From Flammulina velutipes (taxonomy: Eukaryota; Basidiomycota; Agaricomycetes; Agaricales; Physalacriaceae), in assembly GCA_011800155.1 (NCBI GenBank), contig CM022369.1:1-64000 (forward strand): a DNA stretch of 64,000 nucleotides. Reading direction: 5' to 3'. The stretch's first letter is position 1. Each line of letters opens with the position of its first letter. Position numbers and translations under genes: made by a program. The notes beneath the pieces are model-generated. The model was given only the letters and a program-made list of their open reading frames with translations, was not told the origin of the DNA and ran no database searches. Positions 53,217 through 64,000 of this stretch are shown piece by piece.

Positions 53217-56200
53217 CGATCCAGACGCGATATATTTCCCGTCCGGCGAGAAGCAAACTGAATGGACGGGAGAATTGTGCCCATCCAGCCAATGCAGTTG
53301 GCTTCCCGTTGAGACCTCCCAGATGCCCAGACTTTTGTCGTCCACCCCAGACGCGATGTGTGTTCCATCTGGAGAGAAACAGAATGAGTATACCCAGTTC
53401 TCTGTTTTATGTCCATCCAAGATGACATCGTGTAGTTCCTTCCCTGTCGACACGTCCCATATGTTCACAGACTGGCCCTCCGTACCAGAAATAACTGAAC
53501 CCCCATCTTGGGAGAAGCAGACTGAGCGCACCCCAAATCTGCGTCTCCCCCGACGGAACCCAAATTCCAGGGAGACAATGTTTCGATACAGGAGAGATTG
53601 GACTGCACCTAGTCCGAACTCCCGCAACCGATGTCCTGTTAAAACATCCCAAAGGAATACTGTTCCGTTGCTTGCCCCAGATACAACGGTAGACCCGTCG
53701 GGCGAGAAACAGACTGACCAGACCTGACCGGAGTGCTCAGCCATCCGATGCAGCTGGTTTCCCGTTAGAATGTCCCAAATGCGCACAGACTCCTCTCCCA
53801 GGCCCGATCCAGATGCAATGTGTCTCCTATCCGATGAGAAAGAGACTGAGAGCACAGTACCATCGTGCCCTTCCAACCGACACACTTGGCTGCCTGTTTG
53901 AAGATCCCAGACACAAATAGCTTTGTCCTCTGACCCAGACGCAATGTATGTCCCGTTCTGGGACGACCCGACTGAGTGTACTGCTTGGCTATGTCCATCG
54001 AGCCGCTGCAGCTGGCTTCCTCCTGACATGTCCCAGACGCGCACGGTACCGTCATTTGACGCAGATGCGATGTGCGTGCTGTCAGAGGAGAAACATACTG
54101 AATTCACAGGGCTTGTATGTCCATCCAGTTGATACAATTGCTTTCCGGTTGACGCATCCCAGATGCGGATAGACTTGTCGCTCGATCCGGATGCAACATG
54201 TGTTCCATCGCGCGAGAAACAAACAGATGACACCCAATTTGTGTGCCCGTCCATCTGGTGCTGCAGGCTTCCGGTTGACGCGTCCCAAATGCGCACAATC
54301 TTGTCACGTGACCCCGAAGCAAAGCGCGTCCCATTCGACGACCAAGCAACTGAGCAGACACAGTGCAGGTGCTCTAGCTGATACAGTAGATTTCCCGTTG
54401 ACACATCATATATCTGCACTGACTTGTCGGAAGATCCAGATGCAATATACCTCCCATCCGGTGAGAAGCAGACTGAGTATACTGGATCATTGTGATCACG
54501 CAGCACACACAACTCTGCCCCTGTCTCCATGTCCCATACTCTCACAGTACGATCCCGCGACCCCGACACGATGTGTATCATGTCTGGTGAGAAAGACACA
54601 GAGAGCACATCATCTTCATGTCCAACCAGCCAACATATTCGACACCCCGTCGATGCGTCCCAGATCTGCACAGTGCTGTCATCCGACCCCGATGCAACAT
54701 ATCTCCCATCTGGCGAGAAACAGACTGAGCGCACCACCCATTCCTTGTGTGGATGACATCTCAGCCGATGCAGCTGGATCCCAGTTGTAACATCCCAAAG
54801 ACATAATGTGTTGTTTATCGACCCAGACACAAGGCGCGTCCCATCTGGCGAGAAAGAAACTGACAAGACGTCACTCTCGTGGGGTAAGACAGTCAATGGA
54901 CTCTCTGTGTTGATGACTGCGATGACTCTGGGGATTCGGGGAAATCTATCCCGCCACCTGCTCATCATCCTTGTGCTTGATGACGAGGCTGCTAGTGTGG
55001 AGAGGTAGAGATGGGGAGTTGAATTTGCAGTGGGATTGCTGCCAAAAGTAAAGACCAACTTCTCCAATGCTAGGTGGTCTTTCATCTCCTCCGGAGAAAA
55101 CATCTACGGAATAGCTTTAAGACTTGGACGGGATTGTATTGTAGAACAACGTACCCTCTTAAGACAACGCCGCGTTGCCATCAGTAATGGATAACATTCT
55201 CCCATTAGATCGAGGAGGTTCATCGCCTCTATCCAAAACAGCGAGCGATCTTCGAGCCATTCCCGGTACAATGCCATGACACTCTCAACCTCTTGTGTTG
55301 GCTCCCGATCGCCGATATGTACCCACGAGATATGTGACGCCCAATGGCGACAAGCGTACCGAAGGGCAGAAGGGATGTGGTCATCTTTACGCTGTTGAAG
55401 GTCCGGCACTTGAGAATCGTCGAGGTAGGATGACGGTAGGCCGCAGATGTTGAATCGAAGGGATCTCATGAGACGGAAACAGGAGGAGACGATATGGATC
55501 TCGCGCTCCGAGATGGAACATGTCGCTGCAGCGAGCTCATGCTTTCCGAACCGCGTACTATCAAGCATGAAGTCGACAAAGGATTTGTGATGAGAGAAAA
55601 CTCGATCGTCGGAAGCGTAAAGGACTGCGTGGAGGGATAATACGGTATCCTTAACATCCTGTTCATCCACATCTTGCCCGTCCATGAGAAGAGGAATATC
55701 AGAGAGTAAAGTGGGCCTTGCGGTGCAGATAATGGTCTGTAGTATAGCGAGGGAAATTGCTTGATCAACTTGTGATCGGGGAGAAATCCGTTCAGAGAGG
55801 ATGTCCGCGTAGAGATGGTCGATGAGGAGACCTCTGGCGTCTCGCTGTGCCTGGTTGGGCCATGTCTCGAGCAGCATTTTGACGCGCTTCCAGTTTGGCT
55901 CCGACTCCCCGGGTGGGATGACGAAACGAACGACCGTTGCAGCATAGATGAAGAGCCCGTCAGCTTTAATGGCAAGTTGACGGTGGGCGAAGTCGGTGAG
56001 GTCAGGAAGTTTGGCGCGAAGATAAAGGGTGATATCCTTCTCGACGGTTTCATCGGGAACATCCTCGAGTCGATAAACAGTATCGGATCCGATGGAATCA
56101 CAGACTTTGACGATACGGGGATCCTGACGGCCGGTAACGAGGAACTTGAGACCTCCAAAAGTGCCTTTCCGCTTTCCGACCTCCTTGATCAGCTCCTCAA

Positions 56201-58012
56201 GGAACACTGATCCCTCTCCCTCCTGCAGTTCATCCACCGCGTCCACTACCACCACGAGGGGAGGAATACTCTCCCCAGCTGTGATCATGTCGCACCAAGG
56301 ATTGAGGACAAGCTGCTGCAAATGATCCTTCAACGGTGGCAGCTGGGCATCGAATTGCAAGTCGAGCAGTTTGTGTCCAAAGGAAGGGAGACTAAGCGCG
56401 AGGTCGTGAGCGATAGTAGGAATCATGTTCTTTCGCGATCGACCACTTTCCACCTGGCGGGAGCAAAAGAAGGAAGCCCCCAGGCGATGAGCCGCGTCAC
56501 TGATCTCACTGCCATACAACATCTGGCAGATCGTGTACGCAATCGTTGATTTTCCCGTTCCCGCCATTCCGCTGAGCCAATAGATGGGGGCGCTGTCACG
56601 GGATGTGTCTTTGCACCAACTTAGAATGGACTCAAGGACTTCCTCCCGCGTGCCCTGGACGCACGGTTCACGCTCGACTTCGACGTATGTGACCTCCTTA
56701 CTTGGCCGGAGGTTTCCCAGACGAGTGATCTAGCAGGATGTTAGAACACACTACCGAGTTCGGGCCTATTGGTACTAACCTCAGTATCCGTCTTAATTTT
56801 ATCTGTCTTCCTAACGTTCGCCAATGTCAACTCGAGCTATGTAGGTCTGCATCAGTTCATATTCGCGTCAAGTTAATTCCTCGTCATACTCACCTGGAAA
56901 TTTTTTGTGGCTTCATCGACGATTGCACAGATATTCGTTATCTGTTGTTGCTGCTCGTTGGCCTCTAAAACACGCTTGAAAAGCCCTTGGTCATGCATCT
57001 GCTCAAGCGCCGTGACCCCCTTCTGAAGAAGACTAGACGTGGGTGAATTCCTTCTTCGGCCACACTAAGCAAGAGAACTTACGCGCTGAAACGCTCACAA
57101 GTTGGCGTGATGCTATCGCGCTGCTCGTTGTGTGTCATAATGTCGAGCACCATGTTGAGACGCTCGCTGATCGGTAGGAAGTGAATTGCGACTGACTCCC
57201 GATTTTGGATAACGGTCTATAAACTCATTAGAAACACATACAAGCAATATGATATCGAGCTCACGTCTGCTGTTGCAATAATGGTATTGATTGCGCCAAC
57301 GGGTATCTTGAACGGAGTGCCTTCGAGGAATTTCTCGGTATTCTTGGAGAGCTGTTTGAAGCCATGCCAGGCAACTAACGCCACATCGGACGGGGGGTTC
57401 AGAGCTGATGAACAATAAGGCGGGAATATGAATAAGGAGGAAGCACGGAACCTACCTCGCGCTTCAATAGCTTGAGGTGTCTTGAATCTCTTGAAACGGG
57501 ATAGTATCGACTTCCCTGTGTATTATGAGCGCTGAATGATTTTCGGGGAGACAGAGAGCAGATATTATCTACCTGAATTGGAAACGGCAGTGGAAGTTGC
57601 TGAAGCTGACAGCGACTCTGGAGTATGCCTTTCGACGGGGGCGACTTCTCGCAGATCAGAATTTGAATGATGGATTTCCGTGAATAAACATACCGTCGAC
57701 GATCTCTGGCGAAGATCTACTAGTAGGCGCTTGTTCCGCAATATCCGGTTCTATTTGGATGTTGGAAAAGATCGACTGTCCTGATCAAATTGGCTCACCA
57801 TTGGTCGAGATAAAACTCACTGACGTCGACGGCGGCGACGTTGGATGGCTAGGGATACTCCGTGGAAGAGAGTCGTCTTGTTCTGTTGCAGTTTTCCCTT
57901 TATGCGAGCTATCTTGAGAGGAGGTGTTGTCAAGTCGAGAGGCTTTCCGCAAACGGAAGACGTTCTTGAAAGTGTCCATGAATCCTACCGATGGGGGACG
58001 ATCTGCGGCCAT
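53217..58012 (-). pseudogene. NACHT-WD40 NLR arm 2 copy, 5' part
   Basis: Starts at 58012 with MAADRPPSVGFMDTFKNVF, matching arm 1. The NACHT exon (56567-55104 open frame) keeps Walker A GMAGTGKS and VVVVDAVDEL. The WD40 exon (55103 onward) is open for about 13 repeats and stops at GKYIASGSAD, where the gypsy element enters. Beyond the LTR the frame runs out after ten residues. Up to the insertion I saw no stop or frameshift, so the gene was probably functional until the element landed. A truncated NLR with NACHT and most WD repeats could still be expressed, ending in LTR-encoded residues. The missing C-terminus is at 42314-42857. Confidence 0.9.
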
Positions 58013-58283
58013 GATGGCTGTCGAGGGAAGAACAGCGTCAGCACAAGGTATTGACCACACAACATCAGAAGTAGGGCAGCATTTTCGGTGCGTGTGAAGT
58101 TGGAATGTGGGGTCTGATCAAGTCTCAAAGGGGAATGATATGGGCAGTGCGCGAACAATACAAAGGAAGCTACAGCACCACAGCCAACTGACAAGATCGC
58201 CATAGACTAGCCCAACGGCGTCATGTCTAGCAAATACGGAAGTATAACATTCCTAGCGAACCAACCAATTAACACTTGGACGA

Positions 58284-58898
58284 ATGAAGTGGGTATTGGC
58301 TTACCACAGTAAAACAAAGAGGAGATATCAAAAACGAAGGCCATCCCGTCTTAACCACCCCCGAAATATGTACGCTGTCATCTACGACAGGAGAACCGTG
58401 TCTGCATCGTCCAGGTGTCCTATAGTACGTCCATGGTCGGTGAAAGAACACCAGACATCGATAGAAGGGCCATGTATGGTCGCTCACAGCTATGAGAATG
58501 TGTTTAGCGACAGAAAAAGTCGGTGCAGAATAACGTACCAACGAATAATGCTGACAAAGAACGAATATGTCGTCCTCGTTCTGGGCGACCAAGATAATGT
58601 ACAGGGCATCGCTGACTTTTTGCGTTCGCGCTGCCCACTTGCATACTTGACCACCGTGGAACGTTCGGGTCGCATCGTCTACCTTGACGTTGGTGTCTTC
58701 GGAGGTAATAGGCGCCTGTTTGAAAGACGCGAGTTATACAGAGCCGAAGATATCAGAGGTGACGCTCGAGCTGACATTGAAGCTGTTGGGGTTCCTATTC
58801 CATGGGGTTGGCGCCAGAGGATGCGGCTATTTGCCTGGGGATGGGGAGGCGACTGCTACTACGATCCTTCCGTTGTCAAGTTCCACGTTCACTCATGA
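58284..58898 (+). CDS. Hypothetical protein, arm 2 copy
   Basis: A 204-codon open frame. The strongest part is YVVLVLGDQDNVQGIADFLR followed by VERSGRIVYLDVGVFGGNRR, a plausible beta-strand/helix pattern. The C-terminus is Gly/Trp-rich (GWRQRMRLFAWGWGGDCYYD). Its first ~90 codons are less protein-like, so the real gene may start downstream or have introns. Arm 1 has a broken copy (8324-7919, minus). It is divergently arranged with the NLR, about 270 bases apart, in both arms. Family not recognised. Confidence 0.45.
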   Translation: MKWVLAYHSKTKRRYQKRRPSRLNHPRNMYAVIYDRRTVSASSRCPIVRPWSVKEHQTSIEGPCMVAHSYENVFSDRKSRCRITYQRIMLTKNEYVVLVLGDQDNVQGIADFLRSRCPLAYLTTVERSGRIVYLDVGVFGGNRRLFERRELYRAEDIRGDARADIEAVGVPIPWGWRQRMRLFAWGWGGDCYYDPSVVKFHVHS

Positions 58899-58962
58899 AG
58901 CTCTAAGAATTTGGCATCAGTACAGGCCAGATAATGGATTAGAATGGCCCAGTATCATATGA

Positions 58963-59515
58963 ACAATTGATAAATAGAAAAAGGTTTCATCGAGGAGGGT
59001 ATGTCTCTCAAAGCTCAAGAAGCCAGGAAGGGAGGGAGGGGAAGAAACGAAGACGAAAACGACATACGATCTCGTAAATATGAAGTGCTAGAAGCCATTA
59101 GCACTGAATATTTAATGAGTCGGCCTGTATTTCAGTTAGCAAAGCCGAAAGCCGTCGGACGAGAACAGTTCAACGACGCACCAAAAAGAGCCGCCTATCG
59201 AGAATCACGCGTCGTTTCTGCAGCACCCAGATCCCGAAGCCTCGCGCGAACGTATTGCAGGCGCAGCATGTTGAGCGTTGACATTTCCGAGTGGTGGTAA
59301 GAGGAAGAGAGTAGGAACGCAGTTTTGATCCGGGTATCCGATGACTCCAAGCTTTCCCTTCATGTTAACGTTTTAGGTTACCACTTGCTCATACGCTTAC
59401 GCTGAAGCCGTCTCCAGGTCTACGAATATACTTAGCCGTCTCGTCTTCTCCAAGGCCGACTGCAACGATGTGGTGTATCCAGAACGATGATTTACGCTTT
59501 TTACTACCAGGGTAC
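58963..59515. other. No gene recognised
   Basis: Intergenic space between the hypothetical gene and the 3' end of the NmrA-like gene. A segment near 59040-59300 is shared, inverted, with arm 1 (about 7570-7800). Confidence 0.4.
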
Positions 59516-60549
59516 TCATACCGCGTAAACATCTTTGATCTGTTTCCACTGGTGTCCTTTCCAAAGCGCATTCCCCTCCGACGACCTCTTATCTACAACT
59601 TTGTGTGACGCATCTGCATCTGTCGAGATATACCCAGTCCTGACGCCTCCCTTGTCCGCCAATCCTAGCAAAATCTGTACAAACGGCTGTTCTATCTCCT
59701 CTGGCGCGACAGGGGTGATCTTCTTGCCTAGGATCTGGGAAACCTCCTGGAACGTAGCAGCTTGCCCCTCGATCAAGAGGCTCTTATTGTAAAGCTCGGG
59801 GAGCGGTATCGAGGTGAGTATGTACGCCACGTAACCTTTCCGAAATTTAGCATCCGTGTTAGCAGAGGATAAAGCCAGACGGCATACCCCCGATATCTGA
59901 GACTGCGGTAAAGCTGATTTTCTTGTCGCCTTTGCCTGTAATGATCAATTCCCCCGGCTTGCCGACGCTCGAAGTCAACCACGGAATGATTTCAGTAAAC
60001 CACCCGGCCAGTACTCGAGCGGTGGGGATCCCAATCTCCTGGATCTTACCTGTCGATTCTTCTTTAATAAACCCTCACGCATATACAGCAAACTGGACGT
60101 ACCGAGCGCCGCACTCTTTGCTTCGAAAACGCTCCCGAGACCATAACCTTCCGTGTCGATACCAAACTCGCTGGGCACGAAGAGCTTCACGCCCGCTGCC
60201 TTGGCGGCGCGAGCGATGGCTACTTGGATGACGGTGAGGACATGTTCAGCGTCAGCACCGCCTCCGAGCGTGATAACGACTGTGTCGACTCCGTGTCGCT
60301 TGAGGATATTGGCTACATGTGTCTCGTCGGTGTAGTCGACGGATGCAGTCTGAACTCCGGAGGGAACGCCTTGGAGTTTGGACGCATCTCTGGATAAGAG
60401 AAGGACTTTAGCGCCTTGGGCTGCGAGAGCCTGGACGGTCGGGAATCGTTAGCGCGGAGAATGAGATACAATGTTTGTTTGGCACTTACGCTGACAAGAG
60501 GCTTGCCGACTGTTCCATAGCCAAAGACTGCGACAGATGTGGATGGCAT
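59516..60549 (-). CDS. NmrA-like NAD(P)-binding protein, intact copy
   Basis: Four exons (60549-60490, 60430-60103, 60049-59888, 59835-59516) join in phase to give 289 residues. The N-terminus MPSTSVAVFGYGTVGKPLVS carries the Gly-rich dinucleotide-binding loop of a Rossmann fold. KVLLLSRDASKLQGV follows at the end of beta-2, where NADPH-preferring members have an Arg. Later come AAKAAGVKLFVPSEFGIDTE, the signature position of the isoflavone-reductase/NmrA group, and GIPTARVLAGWFTEIIPWL and TGKGDKKISFTAVSDIGGY. Members are atypical short-chain dehydrogenases: some reduce aromatic compounds, others sense NADP redox state and act as regulators. No Lys-based catalytic centre can be assigned safely. 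Arm 1 has a dead partial copy. Confidence 0.85.
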
Positions 60550-60559
60550 GGCGGATAAG

Positions 60560-61230
60560 GATAATTTGACAGGGGAGTTACGAGTGCATCGAGGAGAAAT
60601 GTTATGTATTTTAAACTGAGCTGGAGAATGTAAGCATCATCGGTACAGGCGGGCATGCCGAACTTGATTAGCAAGAAATGGCACAATGAAGGTTCGCCTA
60701 GAGGTAGAATTATGAATGTGATGTATATGAACTGATAGTACTGATTTGGATGTGCGGCGCAAATCGTTATCTAGTGCGACACCTGAATGTAAATGTGTAG
60801 TGTACTGAGTGTAGCAACACGATGGCGCTTCAGGTGAGCCGTAATAGCATAGAATGTGTTAATAGACCGTTGTAATACACGTCTACATCTTAACTGTTGC
60901 ACAACGTGGTGCAAGAATGCATTGGTACCAAAAAGGAAATGCGCCACACTACAGCATGAGAAACACATCAACGATACACGCCAGGTGCGTTTTTATAAAC
61001 CTATGTGATACCGTAAATTCAACGATTCATCGTCAACGTGTGCGAATAGCATGTCTCCCTCGGACTGACTCCTTGACGCGCGCCACAAAAACAAACAGTC
61101 GAACAATAAAACGCAATGTGAACAATCACATCAACTATGGATCTCCAGATCTAGAGAACAATCAATGCCACAGACGTGAACCTTTATAAAGCCCTTTCAT
61201 TCCCCTACCTTCACCATCCCCATCCAAAGC
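60560..61230. other. Intergenic, no gene recognised
   Basis: Divergent promoter space between the NmrA-like gene and the plus-strand gene starting at 61239. No repeats or coding regions were supported. Confidence 0.45.
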
Positions 61231-61238
61231 CACTCACC

Positions 61239-62175
61239 ATGTCCACCCCGAGAACACGTTATCTTCGTCCGCGCCGTGGGATGGTACCGCCAGCGACATA
61301 TGGCAAACAAGCGTCTACCGTACTGTGAGGCAAACTAATGGGCGCAATTGTAGAATTTACTGAACGGTGTATAGCAAAACTAGTAACGAAGATCTTCAGA
61401 AAACAATACGAGACCTTGAGGAACAGGTCAACAAGAAGGCCGAAACGAAATCGTAAGCTAGGGAATGCATATACGTTATCGCAGCAGTAGCTAACGTGAC
61501 CGTGTAGAACCCTCTCCACGCAATTGCCAACAGGACCTGAACCAAAAAGGTAGACCATTTCGTGTTCTCTCTTCATCAACCGGGCCACTAACTCCATATT
61601 CCAGTGCATCGCAGAACCCCGCTCTCGTCCCAAAGCTCGAATATCCACCCATCGCCAGCCTGTGCACCTCCGGCTCCGAGAGCTCCTCCGCGACCCTCAC
61701 AGAACACCAACCTTCCACCACTGCTAGCATCCGCCGAATTCCATCGTGGCTGATTCCGCAAATACGGCCCCCCATCCTAAGAAGCCCACTCGTCCGTCCC
61801 GAAGAGGCGCATCCGTCCGACGATTATCTCGTCTGCATTGACCGCGGGGAGGCTAGAGTATTGAAATACAACACCGTCGCCGAGGTGAGAGCGACGTTCA
61901 GAGAACCGCCAGAGCTCCTTCCGAGTGGAGAATCGAGGAGGGAATGGCTCGCGAGTGAAGAGATGGATAAAACTGGGATGTGTTCGCAGTATGGCACGTG
62001 CGGCGCATGTTGGAAACGGGTGTATCCGTTGGATATACATACACCGATGCATTTTGATTACGTCGACGAGTGGATGGATCATCGGTGGAATTGCTGGAAC
62101 CTATTGGCAAGGATGGATATGAAGTTGAAGTGGAAGCCGGCCAATGGAGAGGAGGAGTTTGAAGATTTTTATTAG
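61239..62175 (+). CDS. Hypothetical protein with Ser/Thr-rich middle and CxxC motif
   Basis: The 3' frame is open without a stop from about 61495 to 62175 and reads like a real protein: a Ser/Pro/Thr-rich stretch (PFRVLSSSTGPLTPYSSASQ), then DDYLVCIDRGEARVLKYNTV, EPPELLPSGESRREWLASEE, a CxxC (GTCGACWKRVYPLD) and WMDHRWNCWNLLARMDMKLK near the end. Upstream, ATG 61239 and an exon-like piece at 61400-61452 (KTIRDLEEQVNKKAE, coiled-coil-like) are probably its 5' exons, but the frame at the last junction does not close with the sites I chose. The model's 5' half is therefore uncertain. No family is recognised. Confidence 0.5.
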
Positions 62176-62189
62176 GCTCTGAATAGTAC

Positions 62190-63510
62190 GGCGAGGTCTG
62201 GCAAGTTGTATTATCAAAGAATGAATGTTGGCGACACGCCACTTGGCCCTCGTTCGATCTTGGAGGTCTATTGAAATGGTTGTCGGTTTCGCGAAGAAAT
62301 ACAACAATCGGACGATAGACGTACCCTTATCCTTCAAATGCTCCGACGAAGTTCCCATATGCGACCATCGCACATGTCCTATTGGATTGTTAGCAAGTAT
62401 CGGGAGAAAAGGGAGACACATACCGTTGCTGGAGTGAGCACGAGCTCCTGGGTAGGTACGTTGAGCACAACAGCCTGCTGACCGACTCCACTACGTTGAG
62501 GGTCCCAGATATCCGGAAGAGCGCGGAATGTGTTAGCCTACGACGCATTACATCTTATCAACCAGCCATCGTGGTTGGGTAGAGAGAGTGCATATGACGA
62601 CGCATTCGTAACTGCAAGACGATGAGAGCGAGATGACGGCAGAAGGGAAGAAAAATACCAAAAAAGTCCTCTTCAGAGAGAATTCAACCTCTCCCCGCAC
62701 TGCGCGATCGGCTCGGTTTCGTTCACTGAATTGCCACGGTGATCCAAAAAGAGTGGAGGTGCTCGTCCAGCTCCATAAGGATTTGCGGTAAAAGACGAGG
62801 GCAGTTTCCGAAGCCCTAGCACGGATGTCAGAGAGGGCATACACGCGTACGGTCGACTCACGTTGTTGTCGATGTCCATTCAACGGAAGGAACAATATCG
62901 TCGTCGCCGGTTCCCATACTACAGCATTCAACAGACGTCTATCCCGCAGGTCGTGCACGAACGTCTCGATGCGGGCTCCCACTGGATACGGCGGATGAGC
63001 AGTTTCGAAGGGTAGTCGTGATACCGCGGAGTTGTTCGACAGAGCGTTTTCGGGTAGATATGTGCATCTGGTGCGCGGTTCCAAGTCCTCCGTCGAAATG
63101 TCCGCTCGCTCGCTACTCGGGATTATCAGCCTGGTAGCATACGACGACGCGCCAAAACACGCACTACATTTTTCTCGGATTCCAGCCCGTCCTCAACCCT
63201 CTTCGCGTCCAAACGCTCCCGTGCAGATCGCAGCTGCATACGCTCTAAATGATCCTTGGTCGCGCTCGTCCAAGAGCTCTGGGCGTGGTGGGTCTGGTAT
63301 TTCGCTGCGTTGGCTGAATCGTATATTCCGGCCGCGAGCTTGGACAGGGTACGGCAATGAGATCGCCGGGAGGCGTCAATCTGGGGATGACTTGGTTTCT
63401 TTTGAGGACAGGAAAGCAGGGAACGCACCTCGAGCAGCTAGCGGTACGCACGTCGAGGGCAACCTGAGGCATGGTGGGGAAATGAACCTTGGACAACGAC
63501 GATGAGGTTC
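62190..63510 (-). pseudogene. F-box-family gene, probably decayed
   Basis: Minus-strand sequence with an open 178-residue stretch (63084-62548) typical of the C-terminal domain of agaricomycete F-box proteins (RIETFVHDLRDRRLLNAVV, then VRVYALSDIRARASETALVF). The upstream part (63496-63126) has VHFPTMPQVALDV and TLSKLAAGIYDSANAAKY in different frames. The downstream part around 62500-62430 has DIWDPQRSG and VVLNVPTQELVL with an apparent frame slip relative to the copy at 4140-4080. Exons might rescue some of this, but two separate frame conflicts suggest decay. It is the direct (same-orientation) duplicate of 4.0-5.4 kb. Confidence 0.5.
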
Positions 63511-63675
63511 AAACATCTGTAGAAAGCATTAAAAAATACGAGAAAACGATAGAGCGGACATACCATGAGGTTATTGCGGATCTGGAGGCCGGTAAGCTAT
63601 GTCGTGGAGGATGGTGGTGGTGGTAAGAGGTAAAGATGGATATCGCCCCGTCATTGCCTCTTGCCTCTTACCATC

Positions 63676-64000
63676 ATGGCATTACCAACTGAAATAAAAC
63701 AACTCATCTTCAACGAGCTCATCGCGATTCCTGAGATGTCAGACGAGCTATCTTCACTTGCACTAGCCTGGCCTGCCTTCTTGCCTCTAATCCGCACGCA
63801 CCGTTTCAAAAAAGTCAAGATTTCTACGAGGAACGTCAACAAACTACTGGCCTGCATCGACGGTGTACCAGCCATCGCAGCACTAATCCTCACGTTTGTT
63901 ATCAGTTCTTCTTCCATTCACAAAGATGCTCGTTTCGAGCGGCTATTGTCGCAGGCAACGTCCATGCAGGAACTACACCTGCATTGGACGCCGCCGTTAT
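63676..64000 (+). CDS. F-box-like protein, 5' part, runs off window
   Basis: An open frame from ATG 63676 to the end of the window. It starts MALPTEIKQLIFNELIAIPE, an F-box-like opening (LP-E---LIFNEL), then DELSSLALAWPAFLPLIRTH and FKKVKISTRNVNKLL, as in a mushroom F-box/LRR-like family in which the segment ALAWP is followed by a beta-strand and LRR-like repeats. A decayed homologue is at 5430-5800. The 3' end is outside the window, so intactness cannot be judged. Confidence 0.65.
   Translation, partial: MALPTEIKQLIFNELIAIPEMSDELSSLALAWPAFLPLIRTHRFKKVKISTRNVNKLLACIDGVPAIAALILTFVISSSSIHKDARFERLLSQATSMQELHLHWTPPL

Larger units (their letters stand above)
36480..60260. repeat. Inverted duplication, arm 2
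   Basis: Mirror-image counterpart of 6800-19660. It is longer because it carries the 10.35 kb gypsy element (42863-53211) and about 2 kb at 40160-42170 that arm 1 lacks. It in turn lacks the DNA transposon present in arm 1. Confidence 0.85.

Noticed and set aside
1..64000. CRISPR arrays, bacterial operons or terminators
   Set aside because: The sequence is eukaryotic, with introns and telomere repeats; no regularly spaced short repeats were seen outside the subtelomeric tandem array.

Overview
The window is the left end of a chromosome from a filamentous basidiomycete, most likely an Agaricomycete. It opens with CCCTAA telomere repeats. Genes are split by many short (about 48-60 bp) GT-AG introns. 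The families present (NACHT-WD40 NLRs, F-box/LRR proteins, NmrA-like reductases, LysM proteins, chromodomain Ty3/gypsy elements) are typical of mushroom-forming fungi. The species cannot be named from sequence alone.

Layout. 1-1.8 kb: telomere, a duplicated ~0.5 kb subtelomeric block with interstitial telomere repeats, and a ~145 bp tandem repeat. 1.8-6.4 kb: an intact F-box gene followed by decayed F-box-family sequence. 6.8-19.7 kb: arm 1 of a large inverted duplication, holding a dead NmrA-like gene, an intact NACHT-WD40 NLR (8.6-14.0 kb) and a dead zinc-finger gene that carries a ~3 kb DDE DNA transposon. 20-36 kb: a mostly unique centre with a secreted LysM protein, a GH43 glycosidase with a frameshift, an MFS sugar transporter, an F-box protein, a decayed jelly-roll-type gene, a small secreted/membrane protein, a putative mitochondrial protein and a 7TM protein. 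36.5-60.3 kb: arm 2, the mirror image of arm 1, with an intact zinc-finger gene, an NLR split by a 10.35 kb Ty3/gypsy retrotransposon, and an intact NmrA-like gene. 61-64 kb: an unidentified gene and a second, directly oriented copy of the F-box segment seen at about 4-5.8 kb.

The main story is an inverted duplication whose copies have decayed in a complementary way. Arm 1 keeps the NLR and has lost the zinc-finger and NmrA-like genes; arm 2 keeps those two and has lost the NLR. Each arm was hit by a different transposon, and the other arm preserves the empty site. The gypsy element has identical 173 bp LTRs and a 5 bp target duplication, so it is young. It has two unusual traits: a single in-frame UGA followed by CUA between Gag-protease and Pol, and a third, apparently intron-containing ORF (about 664 aa) of no family I recognise. 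Exon models below were read by hand from splice signals and reading-frame continuity; none has been checked against transcripts.
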